Shown: positions 1 through 10,563 of the stretch, in pieces
Numbering within the stretch: position 1 is the first letter of the stretch
Layout of the letters: each line of letters begins with the position of its first letter
From: an uncultured Bacilli bacterium
GTDB lineage: Bacteria > Bacillota_I > Bacilli_A > RF39 > UBA660
NCBI GenBank assembly: GCA_947629315.1
Contig: CANRDB010000004.1
Span: 1-64,000 of the forward strand
Direction: 5' to 3'
DNA: 64,000 nt
The notes under the pieces: model-generated
Databases searched by the model: none
The model's input: the letters and a program-made list of their open reading frames with translations, nothing else
Told to the model about the DNA's origin: nothing
Translations under genes and position numbers: made by a program

Positions 1-36
1 ACGGCACGCTAACGTGTTTAGCGTTTTCATATAGAT

Positions 37-66
37 GGAAAGATTTTTTCTTTCCTTTTTTTATTT
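37..66 (+). terminator. Rho-independent terminator of a gene upstream of the window
   Basis: GGAAAGA-ttttt-TCTTTCC hairpin followed by a T-run. Confidence 0.7.
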
Positions 67-174
67 TTGTGGTATAATACGTAACAATTCGTATGAAATG
101 AAAAAATTTTTTGTCAAAAAAAAGGAAATGGACAAGTTTTCTCGTATATTATAAATGTAGGGTCTTTTTAGGAA

Positions 175-1938
175 GTGATGGGAATGCTGGATAATAATGT
201 GATTAATGATATCCGAAATAGTGTGGATATTGTGGAAGTCATTTCTGATCGAGTTCCTTTAACTGCTCGTGGAAAAAATTATTTTGGAGTATGTCCTTTT
301 CACGATGATCACTCTCCTAGTATGAGTGTTTCTCGGGAAAAGCAGATTTATACCTGTTTCTCTTGTGGAGCGACAGGAAATGTCTTTAAATTTTTACAGG
401 ACTTTGAAAATATTTCTTTTATAGAGGCTGTTCAGTGGTGTGCGGATTTAGCGGGAATTCCTTTTCAATTAACGCGTACTCATGAAAAGAAGAACGAGAA
501 ATTTCAAACTCTATATGATATTTATGAGATCGCCCAGAAATTTTATCAAAATAATATGAATAGTAAAGAGGCCAAGGACGCTAAACAGTATTTAAAAGAC
601 CGGGCCTTGTCTGATGAGGCTATTAAGACATTTGAAATTGGTTTATCCCTTGAAAAGGGCAATTTATTAACCAATTTATTAAAACAGAAAAATTATGAAG
701 ATAAAGATTTATTAGCGAGTGGCTTGGTAGGGGAACAAGAAAATAGCATGCAATTGTATGACTTATATCGTAATCGTATCATGTTTCCACTACATGATGC
801 GCGAGGTCGTCTTGTAGGATATAATGGTCGTGCTTATCATGGAGAAACTACTAATAAATATGTCAATAGTAAAGAGAGTCCAATTTTTAAAAAGAGGGAA
901 ATTCTCTATAATTATCACCGAGCGAAAGAAGCGGTTCGCACTAAGAAATGTGTCATCATCGTGGAAGGACCGATGGATGTTATCCGCGCTTATACGATTG
1001 GATTTTCCAATGTAGTAGCATCCCTTGGAACTGCTTTTGGAAGTGAACAAGCACTGTTAGTGAGAAAACTTTCTAGTAATGTGATTCTTTGCTTCGATGG
1101 AGATGAAGCAGGATTAAAAGCAACGAAATCAGCATTAGAAGAATTTGCTAAAATTGGCATTGATCCCAAAATAGTCCGGCTTGAGGAGAACATGGACCCA
1201 GACGAGTACATTCTCAAGTATGGGCATGATGCTTTTGCTGCTAAAATTGCGAATGCGATGAATCCTGTCGAGTTTAAAGAATTTTTATTGAAAGCAAACA
1301 TGGATTTGAGTAACAGTGTCGATATGGCTAACTACGCCAATGCGATGATGGAAGAAATTAAAAAGATGAAAGATGAAGTTCTTCGTGAGGTTAGTATTAC
1401 CAAACTGAGTGAAGATACGCATTTATCTTTAGAGTTTTTAAAAAGTAGGATTGGTCAGTCGAATGAACCAAAGACGATACCTGTTTTCGAACAACCAAAA
1501 AAGAAATTAGGAAAATATGAGAAATCAGAGAGAAATTTGTTGTACTATATGTTACGATTTCCCAATGCGATTCGAATGTATGATAAAAAGATAACACATA
1601 TGCCAACTGATCGATATCGGGATTTGGGTTTTCAAATTAGTTCGTTCTTTCGCAAGTATGGATATATTGATGTTGCCGATTTATTGACAGAATTACGAGA
1701 GGATTCAGAGACGGTTTCCACGATAGGGGAAATTTCGATGTTACCACTAAAAGAAGAATTAAATGTCGATGAAATCGAGGATTATTTACGAAATATTAAA
1801 GAATATAATGAGAAAATATTAATGGATAGTTATCGAAAGGAACTTGCCAAGTCTGATAATTTTGATCGTAAAATAGAATTAGCGCAAAAGTTAGTAACAT
1901 ATAAAAAGAGGAGTGAAGAGGAAAATGGAAGAGATTAA
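175..1938 (+). CDS. dnaG: DNA primase
   Basis: N-terminal zinc finger [14 protein letters not shown]...CFSCGATGN, Toprim [11 protein letters not shown]...CFDGDEAG; followed by rpoD as in Firmicutes. Confidence 0.97.
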   Translation: MMGMLDNNVINDIRNSVDIVEVISDRVPLTARGKNYFGVCPFHDDHSPSMSVSREKQIYTCFSCGATGNVFKFLQDFENISFIEAVQWCADLAGIPFQLTRTHEKKNEKFQTLYDIYEIAQKFYQNNMNSKEAKDAKQYLKDRALSDEAIKTFEIGLSLEKGNLLTNLLKQKNYEDKDLLASGLVGEQENSMQLYDLYRNRIMFPLHDARGRLVGYNGRAYHGETTNKYVNSKESPIFKKREILYNYHRAKEAVRTKKCVIIVEGPMDVIRAYTIGFSNVVASLGTAFGSEQALLVRKLSSNVILCFDGDEAGLKATKSALEEFAKIGIDPKIVRLEENMDPDEYILKYGHDAFAAKIANAMNPVEFKEFLLKANMDLSNSVDMANYANAMMEEIKKMKDEVLREVSITKLSEDTHLSLEFLKSRIGQSNEPKTIPVFEQPKKKLGKYEKSERNLLYYMLRFPNAIRMYDKKITHMPTDRYRDLGFQISSFFRKYGYIDVADLLTELREDSETVSTIGEISMLPLKEELNVDEIEDYLRNIKEYNEKILMDSYRKELAKSDNFDRKIELAQKLVTYKKRSEEENGRD

Positions 1939-2998
1939 GACGTATGAGGCTAGAAAATCGGAGTTAGTAGCCAAAGGAAAAGAGAAAGGTTTTATTACTT
2001 ATGAGGAATTAGCGGCTTCCTTAAAAGGATTGGATTTAGATGCTGATTCTTTGGATGATTTATATAATGTCTTTAATGAAAATAACATTGCTATTGTTTC
2101 TGAGGATGATGAACAAGGTGGTGGGGATAAACTATTATTAGATGATAGTACCCTTACCAAAGATTTAACGATTAATGATCCTGTTCGAATGTATCTAAAA
2201 GAGATCGGACAGATTAAGTTATTGACATTGGAAGAGGAAGCAGCATTGGCAGATCGTATTTTGGAGGGAGACCCTGAAGCTAAAAATATTTTGGCAGAGG
2301 CGAATCTTCGTTTAGTGGTTAGTATTGCTAAAAGATATGTAGGAAGAGGAATGCTATTCTTAGATTTAATTCAAGAGGGAAATATTGGATTGATGAAAGC
2401 AGTCGATAAGTTTGATGTTTCTAAAGGGTATAAGTTTTCTACTTATGCGACTTGGTGGATTAGACAAGCTATCACTCGTGCGATTGCCGATCAAGCACGT
2501 ACGATTCGTGTTCCTGTTCACATGGTAGAAACAATCAATAAGTTAGCTCGTGTGCAACGTCAACTTACGTTGGAATTAAATCGAGAGCCAAGTGAGGAAG
2601 AATTGGCAAAGAAGATGAATACTAGCGTTGATAAAATCAGAGAAATTTATAAGATTAGTCAAGATCCAGTAAGTTTAGAGACTCCTATTGGAGAAGAGGA
2701 TGATTCTCATTTAGGAGATTTCATCAAGGATGAGAGAAATTTAAGTCCAGAAGAGTTTGCAACGAATGAGATGTTAAAAGATGAAATTAGTGAGGTTTTG
2801 TTAACACTTACAGAACGGGAAGAAAAAGTGGTACGGTTACGTTTTGGTTTAGAGGATGGAAAACCAAGAACACTCGAAGAGGTTGGTCAAATGTTTGGAG
2901 TTACTAGGGAAAGAATTAGACAAATTGAAGCGAAGGCTTTAAGAAAGTTACGTCACCCATCAAGAAGTCGCAAATTACGGGATTATATGGCGGAATAA
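1925..2998 (+). CDS. rpoD: RNA polymerase primary sigma factor (SigA/RpoD)
   Basis: Region 2 ([55 protein letters not shown]) and region 4 ([46 protein letters not shown]). ORF track begins at 1913; ATG 1925 after AGGAGTGAAGAGG is the likelier start. Confidence 0.97.
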   Translation: MEEIKTYEARKSELVAKGKEKGFITYEELAASLKGLDLDADSLDDLYNVFNENNIAIVSEDDEQGGGDKLLLDDSTLTKDLTINDPVRMYLKEIGQIKLLTLEEEAALADRILEGDPEAKNILAEANLRLVVSIAKRYVGRGMLFLDLIQEGNIGLMKAVDKFDVSKGYKFSTYATWWIRQAITRAIADQARTIRVPVHMVETINKLARVQRQLTLELNREPSEEELAKKMNTSVDKIREIYKISQDPVSLETPIGEEDDSHLGDFIKDERNLSPEEFATNEMLKDEISEVLLTLTEREEKVVRLRFGLEDGKPRTLEEVGQMFGVTRERIRQIEAKALRKLRHPSRSRKLRDYMAE

Positions 2999-3639
2999 TG
3001 AAAATATCTAGACGATTAGAAACGATTGCGGAGATGATTCCTAGTGGTTCTCGCGTAATCGATGTAGGTTGTGACCATGCCTTATTAGATATCTATCTAT
3101 CTTTAGAAAAACAATGTGAGTGTGTAGCAGCAGATATTAATGCTAATGCTTTAGATCAAGCTAGATATAACATTTTACGTTTCCAAGTCAAATCGATTAC
3201 CCCTGTTTTAACGGATGGCTTAGAGGGTATTTCGGTTGGAGAGAATGATATTGTTGTCATCTCTGGAATGGGAACGTCAACGATTGAACATATTCTTACG
3301 AATCGAAAATTACCAAATCATATGATTATTGGAACTCATACCGATTTTGCCGATTTAAGAAAATATGTCGTATCTTTAGGATATGCGATTCAAGATGAGA
3401 AATATGTAGAAGAAAAGAAAAAAGCCTATATTATTATAGACTTCATAAAGGATAACGCTACTTATACAGAAGAGGATTTTCAATATGGTCCTATTTTAAA
3501 ACACAATATAAGATATATTGAAAATGAACGAGAAAAAGTGTTGGAAATTATTTCTCGTATTCCTCATGATGATGAAGATTTAGTGAGAAAGAAAAAGATT
3601 TTAGAAGAATTAGAGACATTACGAAAAAAGAATCTCTAA
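2998..3639 (+). CDS. trmK: tRNA (adenine(22)-N1)-methyltransferase
   Basis: Rossmann SAM motif VIDVGCDHALLDIYL, ISGMGTSTIEHIL; directly after sigA, as in Bacillus (yqfN/trmK). Confidence 0.9.
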   Translation: MKISRRLETIAEMIPSGSRVIDVGCDHALLDIYLSLEKQCECVAADINANALDQARYNILRFQVKSITPVLTDGLEGISVGENDIVVISGMGTSTIEHILTNRKLPNHMIIGTHTDFADLRKYVVSLGYAIQDEKYVEEKKKAYIIIDFIKDNATYTEEDFQYGPILKHNIRYIENEREKVLEIISRIPHDDEDLVRKKKILEELETLRKKNL

Positions 3640-3648
3640 TTCTTTTTT
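3624..3648. terminator. Bidirectional terminator between trmK and the yqfQ-like gene
   Basis: AAAAAAGAAT-ctcta-ATTCTTTTTT between convergent genes. Confidence 0.6.
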
Positions 3649-3649
3649 A

Positions 3650-3946
3650 TTAGATAAAGAATGTAGGTCCATTGGTGTGGTAGGTGGTAGAGAAAGTAGG
3701 TTCTTTTATACTTTCGGAAATAGAATCGGTAGGAGTGTCCGTCTTTTTAAATTCATTCATAATCTGAAACATCGTTTTCATATTTTTCATCATCGGAGAA
3801 ATTTGTTTGACCATGGGAATGGCTTGATTCGCAAAATTAAGAACACGTGTTGTTCCGTTTAGGATAGAACCAAGATTGAGTCGACTGAGGAAACTAGTGG
3901 AAGTAGCAGCAGGAACGGTATATAGATAAGGATTATAAAAATTCAT
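3650..3946 (-). CDS. YqfQ/VrrA-like small protein
   Basis: Pattern LGSILNGTTRVLNFANQAIPMVKQISPMMKNMKTMFQIMNEFKK resembles the YqfQ family; located in the dnaG-sigA-trmK neighbourhood; RBS AGGAGG upstream (AACCTCCTTT on +). Confidence 0.6.
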   Translation of the reverse strand: MNFYNPYLYTVPAATSTSFLSRLNLGSILNGTTRVLNFANQAIPMVKQISPMMKNMKTMFQIMNEFKKTDTPTDSISESIKEPTFSTTYHTNGPTFFI

Positions 3947-4065
3947 ATTAACCTCCTTTTTTGGACATTTCTAAAATATTGTATGCATTTTGTAAAAAAT
4001 GTTTTCTATTTGTCGAAAATATGCTATAATCATTGTAGTGTAGAATAAAAAGGACGGTGTACGTA

Positions 4066-6036
4066 GTGGCAGCAATCATAGAAATTTTATTATCTATTAT
4101 TTTGTTACCAGTAACGATTGTTCAAGCAATCATAAAGGCTTGCAAAAAGTTAGGAAGAATCATTAGTCGCAAGTGGAAAAAGGTTGGCGGTAAAATTATG
4201 GATGTCATCCTATTCCCTTGCATTGTGATTTATCACTTTTTCCGATATGCCTTTATTGGTTTTTCTCTTCCTTTTGTTATCATATTTGAGGCTTTAGGAA
4301 AGCTGTATCTGACGTTATTGGACTACCAAAATAAAGCGAAAATCAAGCGCGAACAGGCGATGATGAAAAAAGAGGCTAAACGAAGAGAAGCGAGAGCGAA
4401 GAAATTAGCCGCTGATAAAGCGAAACATCCAGAAAAATATAAACCAAAAGAAAAGAAAAAGTTATCAGCTGAAGAAGAGAAATTAAAAGGTTTGCGAATG
4501 GATTCGCTAATCAAACCTGAAAAGATAGAACCTAAAAAAGAAGAAGAAAAGACAGCAAAAGAGACCGCCAAAAAAGATGATTTCGTTTATATTTCAGATG
4601 ATTATGAACAACATAAAAAAGGAATTGGGGACTATATTAATGATGGTTTGGAAAAGATTATTTCCATTCCAAAGAATATGGTTCAGAAGGTAAAAAAATC
4701 TTATGAAAATTCTACCTTTATGAAACAAGCTCGTAATAAAAAAGATGTCAATAGACAGGCTTTGATGATTGACTTTGAAGGTGCGGATGCCGAAAAAGAA
4801 GAGAAAAAAGTCATGTGGGAATATGTCTGTAGAACTCCTGAAGGAAAGACCGTCAAAGGTTATTTCGCAGCTTATTCTAGACTAGAGGTTCACTCTTTCC
4901 TAATGAGTGAGGGAATGACTGTTTATAGTATTCGTACGAATAAATGGATTCAAACGATGTATAGTAGCGTAAATGGTAATGGTGCGAAGATGAAGAGAAA
5001 GGATTTAATCTTCTTCTTAACACAATTATCTACTTATGTGAAGGCAGGTATCCCTCTAGTAGAATCTATGAATATCCTAACAAGACAGTTTAAAGATAAG
5101 AATTATCAGAGAATGTTCCGTTCTATGATGTATGATTTGACAATGGGTGAAAATTTTTCCAAAGCTATGGAAAACCAAGGAGATTCTTTTCCACCTATCT
5201 TAATCAACATGGTAAAGTCTTCTGAGTTGACTGGTGAGTTGCCAGAGGCACTAGATGATATGAGTGAGTACTTCAGTCAATTGGAAGCTACTCATAAAGA
5301 GATGGTCAGTGCGATGACCTATCCATGTATCGTATTCGTTATGGCAATCGGTGTAACTATTTTCATGATGGTATATATTGTTCCACAGTTCGTTGAAATT
5401 TATGAATCTATGGATGCTTCTAAAATACCGGCATTCACGAAATGGGTTATGGCGGCCAGTGACTTCCTGAAACATAATATGTTATGGATTATCATATGGG
5501 TAGTGGTAGGACTTACCGTAATTATGTATTGTTATCGAAACATTAAAGTGTTAAGAACCTTTATGCAATGGGTAATGATGCATATTCCAGTTTTAAAAAA
5601 TATTATGATTTATAATGAAGTAACGATGTTTAGTAAAACGTTTGCATCTTTACTTTCTCACAACGTATTCATTACGGATAGTATGAATATATTAAAGAAA
5701 ATAACAAATAATGAAATTTATAAGATGATGATTCTAGATACCGTTAATAACTTAGCATCTGGTGAGAAGATATCAACTGCTTTCAAAGATCACTGGGCTT
5801 TTCCAATCCCTGCTTATGAAATGATTGTAACAGGTGAGAAGACAGGTCAATTAGCAGAGATGATGGCGAAAGTATCTGCTTACTATCAAGATGAACATAA
5901 AAACAGTGTAGCGAGAGTAAAAGCATTAATGGAACCACTTATTATTGTGTTCTTGACGTGTATCGTTGGTGTTATCGTACTTGCGATTGTTATTCCAATG
6001 TTCAGCATGTATGAAACTGTACAAAGCATGGGGTGA
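4066..6036 (+). CDS. Type II secretion/type IV pilus inner membrane platform protein (GspF/PilC family) with long N-terminal extension
   Basis: Two GspF repeats (LIFFLTQLSTYVKAGIPLVESMNIL..., MFSKTFASLLSHNVFITDSMNIL...), C-terminal TM. ~250 aa N-terminal TM plus K/E-rich extension. ORF track start 4057; GTG 4066 has better RBS spacing. Confidence 0.9.
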   Translation: MAAIIEILLSIILLPVTIVQAIIKACKKLGRIISRKWKKVGGKIMDVILFPCIVIYHFFRYAFIGFSLPFVIIFEALGKLYLTLLDYQNKAKIKREQAMMKKEAKRREARAKKLAADKAKHPEKYKPKEKKKLSAEEEKLKGLRMDSLIKPEKIEPKKEEEKTAKETAKKDDFVYISDDYEQHKKGIGDYINDGLEKIISIPKNMVQKVKKSYENSTFMKQARNKKDVNRQALMIDFEGADAEKEEKKVMWEYVCRTPEGKTVKGYFAAYSRLEVHSFLMSEGMTVYSIRTNKWIQTMYSSVNGNGAKMKRKDLIFFLTQLSTYVKAGIPLVESMNILTRQFKDKNYQRMFRSMMYDLTMGENFSKAMENQGDSFPPILINMVKSSELTGELPEALDDMSEYFSQLEATHKEMVSAMTYPCIVFVMAIGVTIFMMVYIVPQFVEIYESMDASKIPAFTKWVMAASDFLKHNMLWIIIWVVVGLTVIMYCYRNIKVLRTFMQWVMMHIPVLKNIMIYNEVTMFSKTFASLLSHNVFITDSMNILKKITNNEIYKMMILDTVNNLASGEKISTAFKDHWAFPIPAYEMIVTGEKTGQLAEMMAKVSAYYQDEHKNSVARVKALMEPLIIVFLTCIVGVIVLAIVIPMFSMYETVQSMG

Positions 6037-6839
6037 TAAAATTGATTATCTATTATTCCATAGTATTCTTTATATTTGGATTAATATTTGGGTCGTTCTA
6101 CAATGTGGTAGGATACCGTTTACCGAAGAAGGAATCCCTAGTGTTTCCTTCTTCTCATTGTACGGTATGTGGACATAGATTAGGAGCCTTAGAATTGATT
6201 CCTGTCTTTTCATTCCTCATTCAAGGAGGGAAATGTAAGCATTGCAAAGCAAAGATATCTTGGTATTATACCATCTTTGAATTGTTGACAGGTATTTTAT
6301 TCTTCTTATCGTATTGGATATTTGGATTTAGTGCTTCTTGCTTTATGGCATTAGTTCTTTCTTCCATTTTAGTAATCATTATTATTAGTGATTATAAGTA
6401 TTATATTATTCCAGATGAGATTATTGTAATAGGCATTTTTTTGTTAGCAGTCGGTGCCTTTTTCTTAGGAGGAGGCTCTCTACAACATTTTCAATGGGGA
6501 AAAGCTTTTTATCAAGTTTGGATTGCTTTGCGTGATGGATTTGCTGCTTTTCTTCTCATGTATTGCCTAAAGTTATTTGGTGACTTTCTATTTAAGAAAG
6601 AATCTATGGGTGGGGGAGATATCAAGTTAATGTTTATCGTTGGCATGGTATTAGGTTTTCCACTAGCAGTTGTTTCCATCTTTGTCGCTAGTATCATCGG
6701 TTTACCAATTGCCCTTATTATTTTAAAAATGAAGTCTACCCATGTCATTCCGTTTGGACCATTTTTGAGTGTAGCGACTTTGCTTCTATTTTTTCTCCAG
6801 TGGGATTGGTTAGATTTTCTATTCATTTTTGCCAAGTAA
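6033..6839 (+). CDS. Prepilin peptidase (PilD/ComC-like)
   Basis: FGSFYNVVGYRLP, paired CxxC (CTVCGHRLG...CKHCKAKISWYY), multi-TM, GGGDIKLMFIVGMVLG. Confidence 0.93.
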   Translation: MIKLIIYYSIVFFIFGLIFGSFYNVVGYRLPKKESLVFPSSHCTVCGHRLGALELIPVFSFLIQGGKCKHCKAKISWYYTIFELLTGILFFLSYWIFGFSASCFMALVLSSILVIIIISDYKYYIIPDEIIVIGIFLLAVGAFFLGGGSLQHFQWGKAFYQVWIALRDGFAAFLLMYCLKLFGDFLFKKESMGGGDIKLMFIVGMVLGFPLAVVSIFVASIIGLPIALIILKMKSTHVIPFGPFLSVATLLLFFLQWDWLDFLFIFAK

Positions 6840-6869
6840 AAAGAATGGATTTGATTTCCATTCTTTTTT
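6838..6869. terminator. Bidirectional terminator between convergent pilD-like and pilB-like genes
   Basis: AAAAAGAATGGA-tttgatt-TCCATTCTTTTTT; overlaps both stop codons. Confidence 0.75.
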
Positions 6870-8439
6870 ATTTTAACAATTCTCGCAAGTCATCTTGAGA
6901 AATACCATCTGTATCTCCTAAATCAATGCCGGATAGAATATCTTCAATTTCCCCAGTACGATCGATGATTTCTTCATCACTTTCTGGTTGACTATTTCCA
7001 GTAGGAAAATCAATATTTAAAGATTTTAAAGCATCTAGCAATTCTTCATCCGTATCAGCTTTTGGAGGTTCTTCTTTTTGTTCTGCTTCTTGAGATATTT
7101 CTTGTTCTCTTGGTTCTTGAGTCTCTTCCTCTTTCTGTTCTTTTTCTAATCTTTCTTGTTCTAGTTCTTTTTCTTCCTGGATTAATTGTTGCTCATGTTC
7201 TTCGGCAAGACGTAGAGATTCTTTTAGACCAATGGCATTTTCTTGACTAGTCTCATCATTTTCCAAATCGATTAATTTTAATAACTCTTCTACAGTAGTC
7301 AATCCTTGTTCTACTTTTTCAAGACCGTCCTGTAAAAGGGAAGTTACATCTTGAGAATATACTAATTTTCGTAATTCATCTTTTCGTAAGTTTGCGGTAA
7401 TACCATCTCGGATAATCGTATTGATAAGAAGTACTTCGTGAATAGGAATACGTCCTTTATAACCATGGTGACAATTCTCACAACCAGTAGCGGAATATAG
7501 GTAGTCTACTTCTTTATGAAGGGCTCTTCGGAATAGGTCTTTTTCATAATCCGTAGCAGGTCTTTTCTTACGACATTTATCACATAATTTACGAGCTAAC
7601 TTCTGAGCGATGATTCCCTCTAGCGCACTCGCTAACAAATATCGTTCTACATCCATATCTAGTAAACGTTCAATGGTATTCAAAGCGTCGTTGGTGTGGA
7701 TAGTAGAAAGAACTAAGTGTCCAGTAATAGAAGCACGTACGGCTATTTTGGCTGTTTCGGTATCACGAATCTCTCCAATCATGATAACGTTAGGGTCCTG
7801 ACGTAAGATAGAACGAAGAACAGTGGCGAAGTCTAGACCAATTTCACTGTTTGTCTGTACTTGGTTAATTCCTTCAATGTTCATTTCGACTGGGTCCTCA
7901 ACGGAGATGATATTGGTATCTTCTTTATTTAATCTTTGTAACATGGCATAAACGGTTGTAGATTTACCAGAACCAGTCGCACCAGTTACCATGATAATAC
8001 CATTCGGTAACGATAACATTTTTAGTATTTTATCATAATTAGATTTGGAGAAACCTAAGTTTTCAATACCTGTACCACTTAAACTATAGTCCATGATACG
8101 AATAACGATCTTCTCTCCTAAATTAGTTGGTAAAACAGAAACACGCATATCCAAGTTTGTTCCTTGTAGATTGGCTTTAATCGCACCATCCTGAGGAAGT
8201 CTAGATTCCGTAATGTTCATTCCGGAAATAATTTTTACACGAGTTACTAGATTCTTTTGAAATAGGGCAGGTACTTCTGCATAATCGATGAGAGCACCAT
8301 CGATACGGATACGAATGACCATATCGTCTTTATGAGGGTCGAAGTGAATATCACTGGCGCCTCTTTTAGAAGCATCTAACATAATGTCGTTTACAATTTC
8401 GACGACAGGTATTTTCTCGTAGTCAAATACTCTAAGCAT
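6868..8439 (-). CDS. Type II secretion/type IV pilus assembly ATPase (GspE/PilB family) with acidic C-terminal extension
   Basis: Walker A GATGSGKSTTVYAML, Asp box EDPVE, Walker B DPNVIMIGEIRDTETA, tetracysteine CDKCRKKRP...CENCHHGYKGR; ~130 aa Glu-rich C-terminal tail. Confidence 0.95.
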   Translation of the reverse strand: MLRVFDYEKIPVVEIVNDIMLDASKRGASDIHFDPHKDDMVIRIRIDGALIDYAEVPALFQKNLVTRVKIISGMNITESRLPQDGAIKANLQGTNLDMRVSVLPTNLGEKIVIRIMDYSLSGTGIENLGFSKSNYDKILKMLSLPNGIIMVTGATGSGKSTTVYAMLQRLNKEDTNIISVEDPVEMNIEGINQVQTNSEIGLDFATVLRSILRQDPNVIMIGEIRDTETAKIAVRASITGHLVLSTIHTNDALNTIERLLDMDVERYLLASALEGIIAQKLARKLCDKCRKKRPATDYEKDLFRRALHKEVDYLYSATGCENCHHGYKGRIPIHEVLLINTIIRDGITANLRKDELRKLVYSQDVTSLLQDGLEKVEQGLTTVEELLKLIDLENDETSQENAIGLKESLRLAEEHEQQLIQEEKELEQERLEKEQKEEETQEPREQEISQEAEQKEEPPKADTDEELLDALKSLNIDFPTGNSQPESDEEIIDRTGEIEDILSGIDLGDTDGISQDDLRELLK

Positions 8440-8550
8440 ATCCTCAATCCCTTCTTATTTTGTATTCTTTTATTCTTTAGGACTAGCATTTATCCTAAAT
8501 ATATTATATAATATTTTTATAGTGAATACAATACGAGGAGTGACAATTCT

Positions 8551-9069
8551 ATGAAAAAAAATACTCGATTAGACACAAAAGGGTTTCTACTCATGGAAAC
8601 ACTTTTGGTGTCATTAACGATTGCGGGAGTTTTGGTTTACATGTTTGTACAATATTCTTCTATCAGCGATAATTATCAACGGTTTTATCGTTATAATAGC
8701 GTGGAAGGTGTCTATAAAGCAGGAGTAATTAAAAAGTTTATGTTGGAAACAGGAACGGAGGCTTTATTTACTGCCTTGGATAGTGGAGTGGTCGAGATTA
8801 ATGGTTCTAGTGCCTATTTTAGTGACGGTCTATGGAGTCAGTTAAGTACTTCTCTAGGTTTATCAAAAATGTACCTTATGAAAGTGAAAGATTCTGTCGA
8901 TATTAAGGAAGAAATAGGCAGAAAAGATAGTACGTTTCGTGCTTTTCTAGATACGATTGCGATTCCAAAGGAAAGCGCTGCCGAAGAGGATATTTATGTG
9001 TTAGTAGCAAAATACAACGATAAGTCATTTTCTAGTATTGCTTTTACAAGGACAGGGTTGGGTGTTTAA
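8551..9069 (+). CDS. Prepilin-like protein (divergent type IV pilin N-terminus)
   Basis: KG|FLLMETLLVSLTIAGVLVYMFV: Gly-1, Glu+5 and hydrophobic helix; next to GspE. Confidence 0.65.
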   Translation: MKKNTRLDTKGFLLMETLLVSLTIAGVLVYMFVQYSSISDNYQRFYRYNSVEGVYKAGVIKKFMLETGTEALFTALDSGVVEINGSSAYFSDGLWSQLSTSLGLSKMYLMKVKDSVDIKEEIGRKDSTFRAFLDTIAIPKESAAEEDIYVLVAKYNDKSFSSIAFTRTGLGV

Positions 9070-9071
9070 GT

Positions 9072-9587
9072 ATGAAGAATAAAAAGATGGGTTTTACAAT
9101 CATTGAATTATTGACTGCTTTTTCACTAGCTTCTGTAGTCATGGTAATGTTATTTAACATTTTAGTGATGGTAAAGAAGACGTACACACAAAAATCTATT
9201 CAAAGTGAACTTTGGATGGGACAAGCTCTTTTAGCACGTGAACTCTATCATGATACGTATGAGTATACCCTAGAGACAGTGAGTGGATCAAAAAATAATT
9301 ATACGTTAACATTTCAAAAACAGGATGGTACCACTTTAACCAAGACACTTAAGATTACTGAAACAGCGATTACTTATGGGGACTATCAGTATAAGGTTCC
9401 TAATAATTCGGAGGCAAAGATTTCCATATCTAGTCCACAAATGACGAATCATACGGGTAGTACCCATGGATATGTATTATTGAATATTCCTATTTATTCT
9501 AGTGTGACTGGTGAAAAAAAGAACTATGGGGTAAATGTCATTTATTTATATACCAATGGGAAAGTAACCATTAGTATTACTAGTTAA
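9072..9587 (+). CDS. Prepilin-type N-terminal cleavage/methylation domain protein
   Basis: KKMG|FTIIELLTAFSLASVVMVMLFNI. Confidence 0.85.
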   Translation: MKNKKMGFTIIELLTAFSLASVVMVMLFNILVMVKKTYTQKSIQSELWMGQALLARELYHDTYEYTLETVSGSKNNYTLTFQKQDGTTLTKTLKITETAITYGDYQYKVPNNSEAKISISSPQMTNHTGSTHGYVLLNIPIYSSVTGEKKNYGVNVIYLYTNGKVTISITS

Positions 9588-10447
9588 AATAATATCCAGG
9601 CGATTCCAAAAGAGAGTGTCGCATGGCATAGTCTTGTGAGAAAATAAGGAAAATAGGGTAGATGCCATTCTGATAGAATGCCAAATGTTTGTAAATGGAC
9701 ACTGAAGCCACCAAAGGATAACAGAAAGGCAGCTAAAGAGACAAATAATTGTGGAGATAGGGGGAGTTGCTCTAGATAGTATAGTCCTTGCGATAGTTCT
9801 AAGACGAACTTAAAAATAGGAATGGGAAAAACTCCATTTAATAAAAAGAAAAAGGTAACAACTCCTAGAATAAAGATACTATTATGCATGGCATTGGTAA
9901 TAGCAGAGGTAAAGATTGAAAAGAATTTTTCCGGTTTGGGAAGAGTTCTTTTTATTTTGGTAGTGGGAGTGTCTTTTCGATAACGAAGTACCATACCAAT
10001 CAAAAAATTTCCTAGATAATGAGCAGTCAGTACTAGATAAGGTTTGGTAGATACCATCGATAAAATAAAGATAGGATTAGAAAAATGGGAAAATAAAAGA
10101 GTATGGAATGCTTCCTCCTTGGTAAGAAGGTGATTGCTTTCTAATTCTTTTGCGTAGTTCGCACTACTAGGAAATCCTGATAACATGCTCATCAAGAATA
10201 GATAGGAACCATTTTCCGATATCCGAAAGAGAATCCGAAAGATAGGACCTAAATACTTTTGAATGTAGTAGCAAAATCCGTATTGAATGAGAAAGGGGGA
10301 AATTACTAAAAAAGGAAATAAACTAGGAAAGATGCGTGATTGAAATAGCGATACCGCCTGTACGATTTGAGTAGATACATTTTTTTGACAGAATAAAATC
10401 ATACTGATGAATACTAGGCATATCCCAAAATATAATTTTGATTTCAT
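9584..10447 (-). CDS. ylbJ: Sporulation integral membrane protein YlbJ-like
   Basis: Multi-TM; SLFQSRIFPSLFPFLVISPFLIQYG, MLSGFPSSANYAKEL, LFSHFSNPIFIL; typical YlbJ/SpoIIM-nucleoside-gate-like layout. Confidence 0.8.
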   Translation of the reverse strand: MKSKLYFGICLVFISMILFCQKNVSTQIVQAVSLFQSRIFPSLFPFLVISPFLIQYGFCYYIQKYLGPIFRILFRISENGSYLFLMSMLSGFPSSANYAKELESNHLLTKEEAFHTLLFSHFSNPIFILSMVSTKPYLVLTAHYLGNFLIGMVLRYRKDTPTTKIKRTLPKPEKFFSIFTSAITNAMHNSIFILGVVTFFFLLNGVFPIPIFKFVLELSQGLYYLEQLPLSPQLFVSLAAFLLSFGGFSVHLQTFGILSEWHLPYFPYFLTRLCHATLSFGIAWILF

Positions 10448-10563
10448 AATAAATTGTATTTGTGTCGTAAAAAAACTTGACTATTTTGTCAAAAAATTAT
10501 AAACTTTTATTAGGCTAGGAATATATGAAACTAGAGTGAGTAAAGGAAGGCGACTATTGAGAT

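Noticed and set aside
7062-7250. Leu/Val-rich plus-strand ORF opposite the GspE acidic tail
   Set aside because: Antisense of Glu/Gln-rich coding sequence; looks like a TM protein only by composition.
10477-10492. TTGAC-tatttt-GTCAA palindrome upstream of the 10564 gene
   Set aside because: Short, AT-rich, overlaps a likely -35 element; not distinguishable from chance without more copies.
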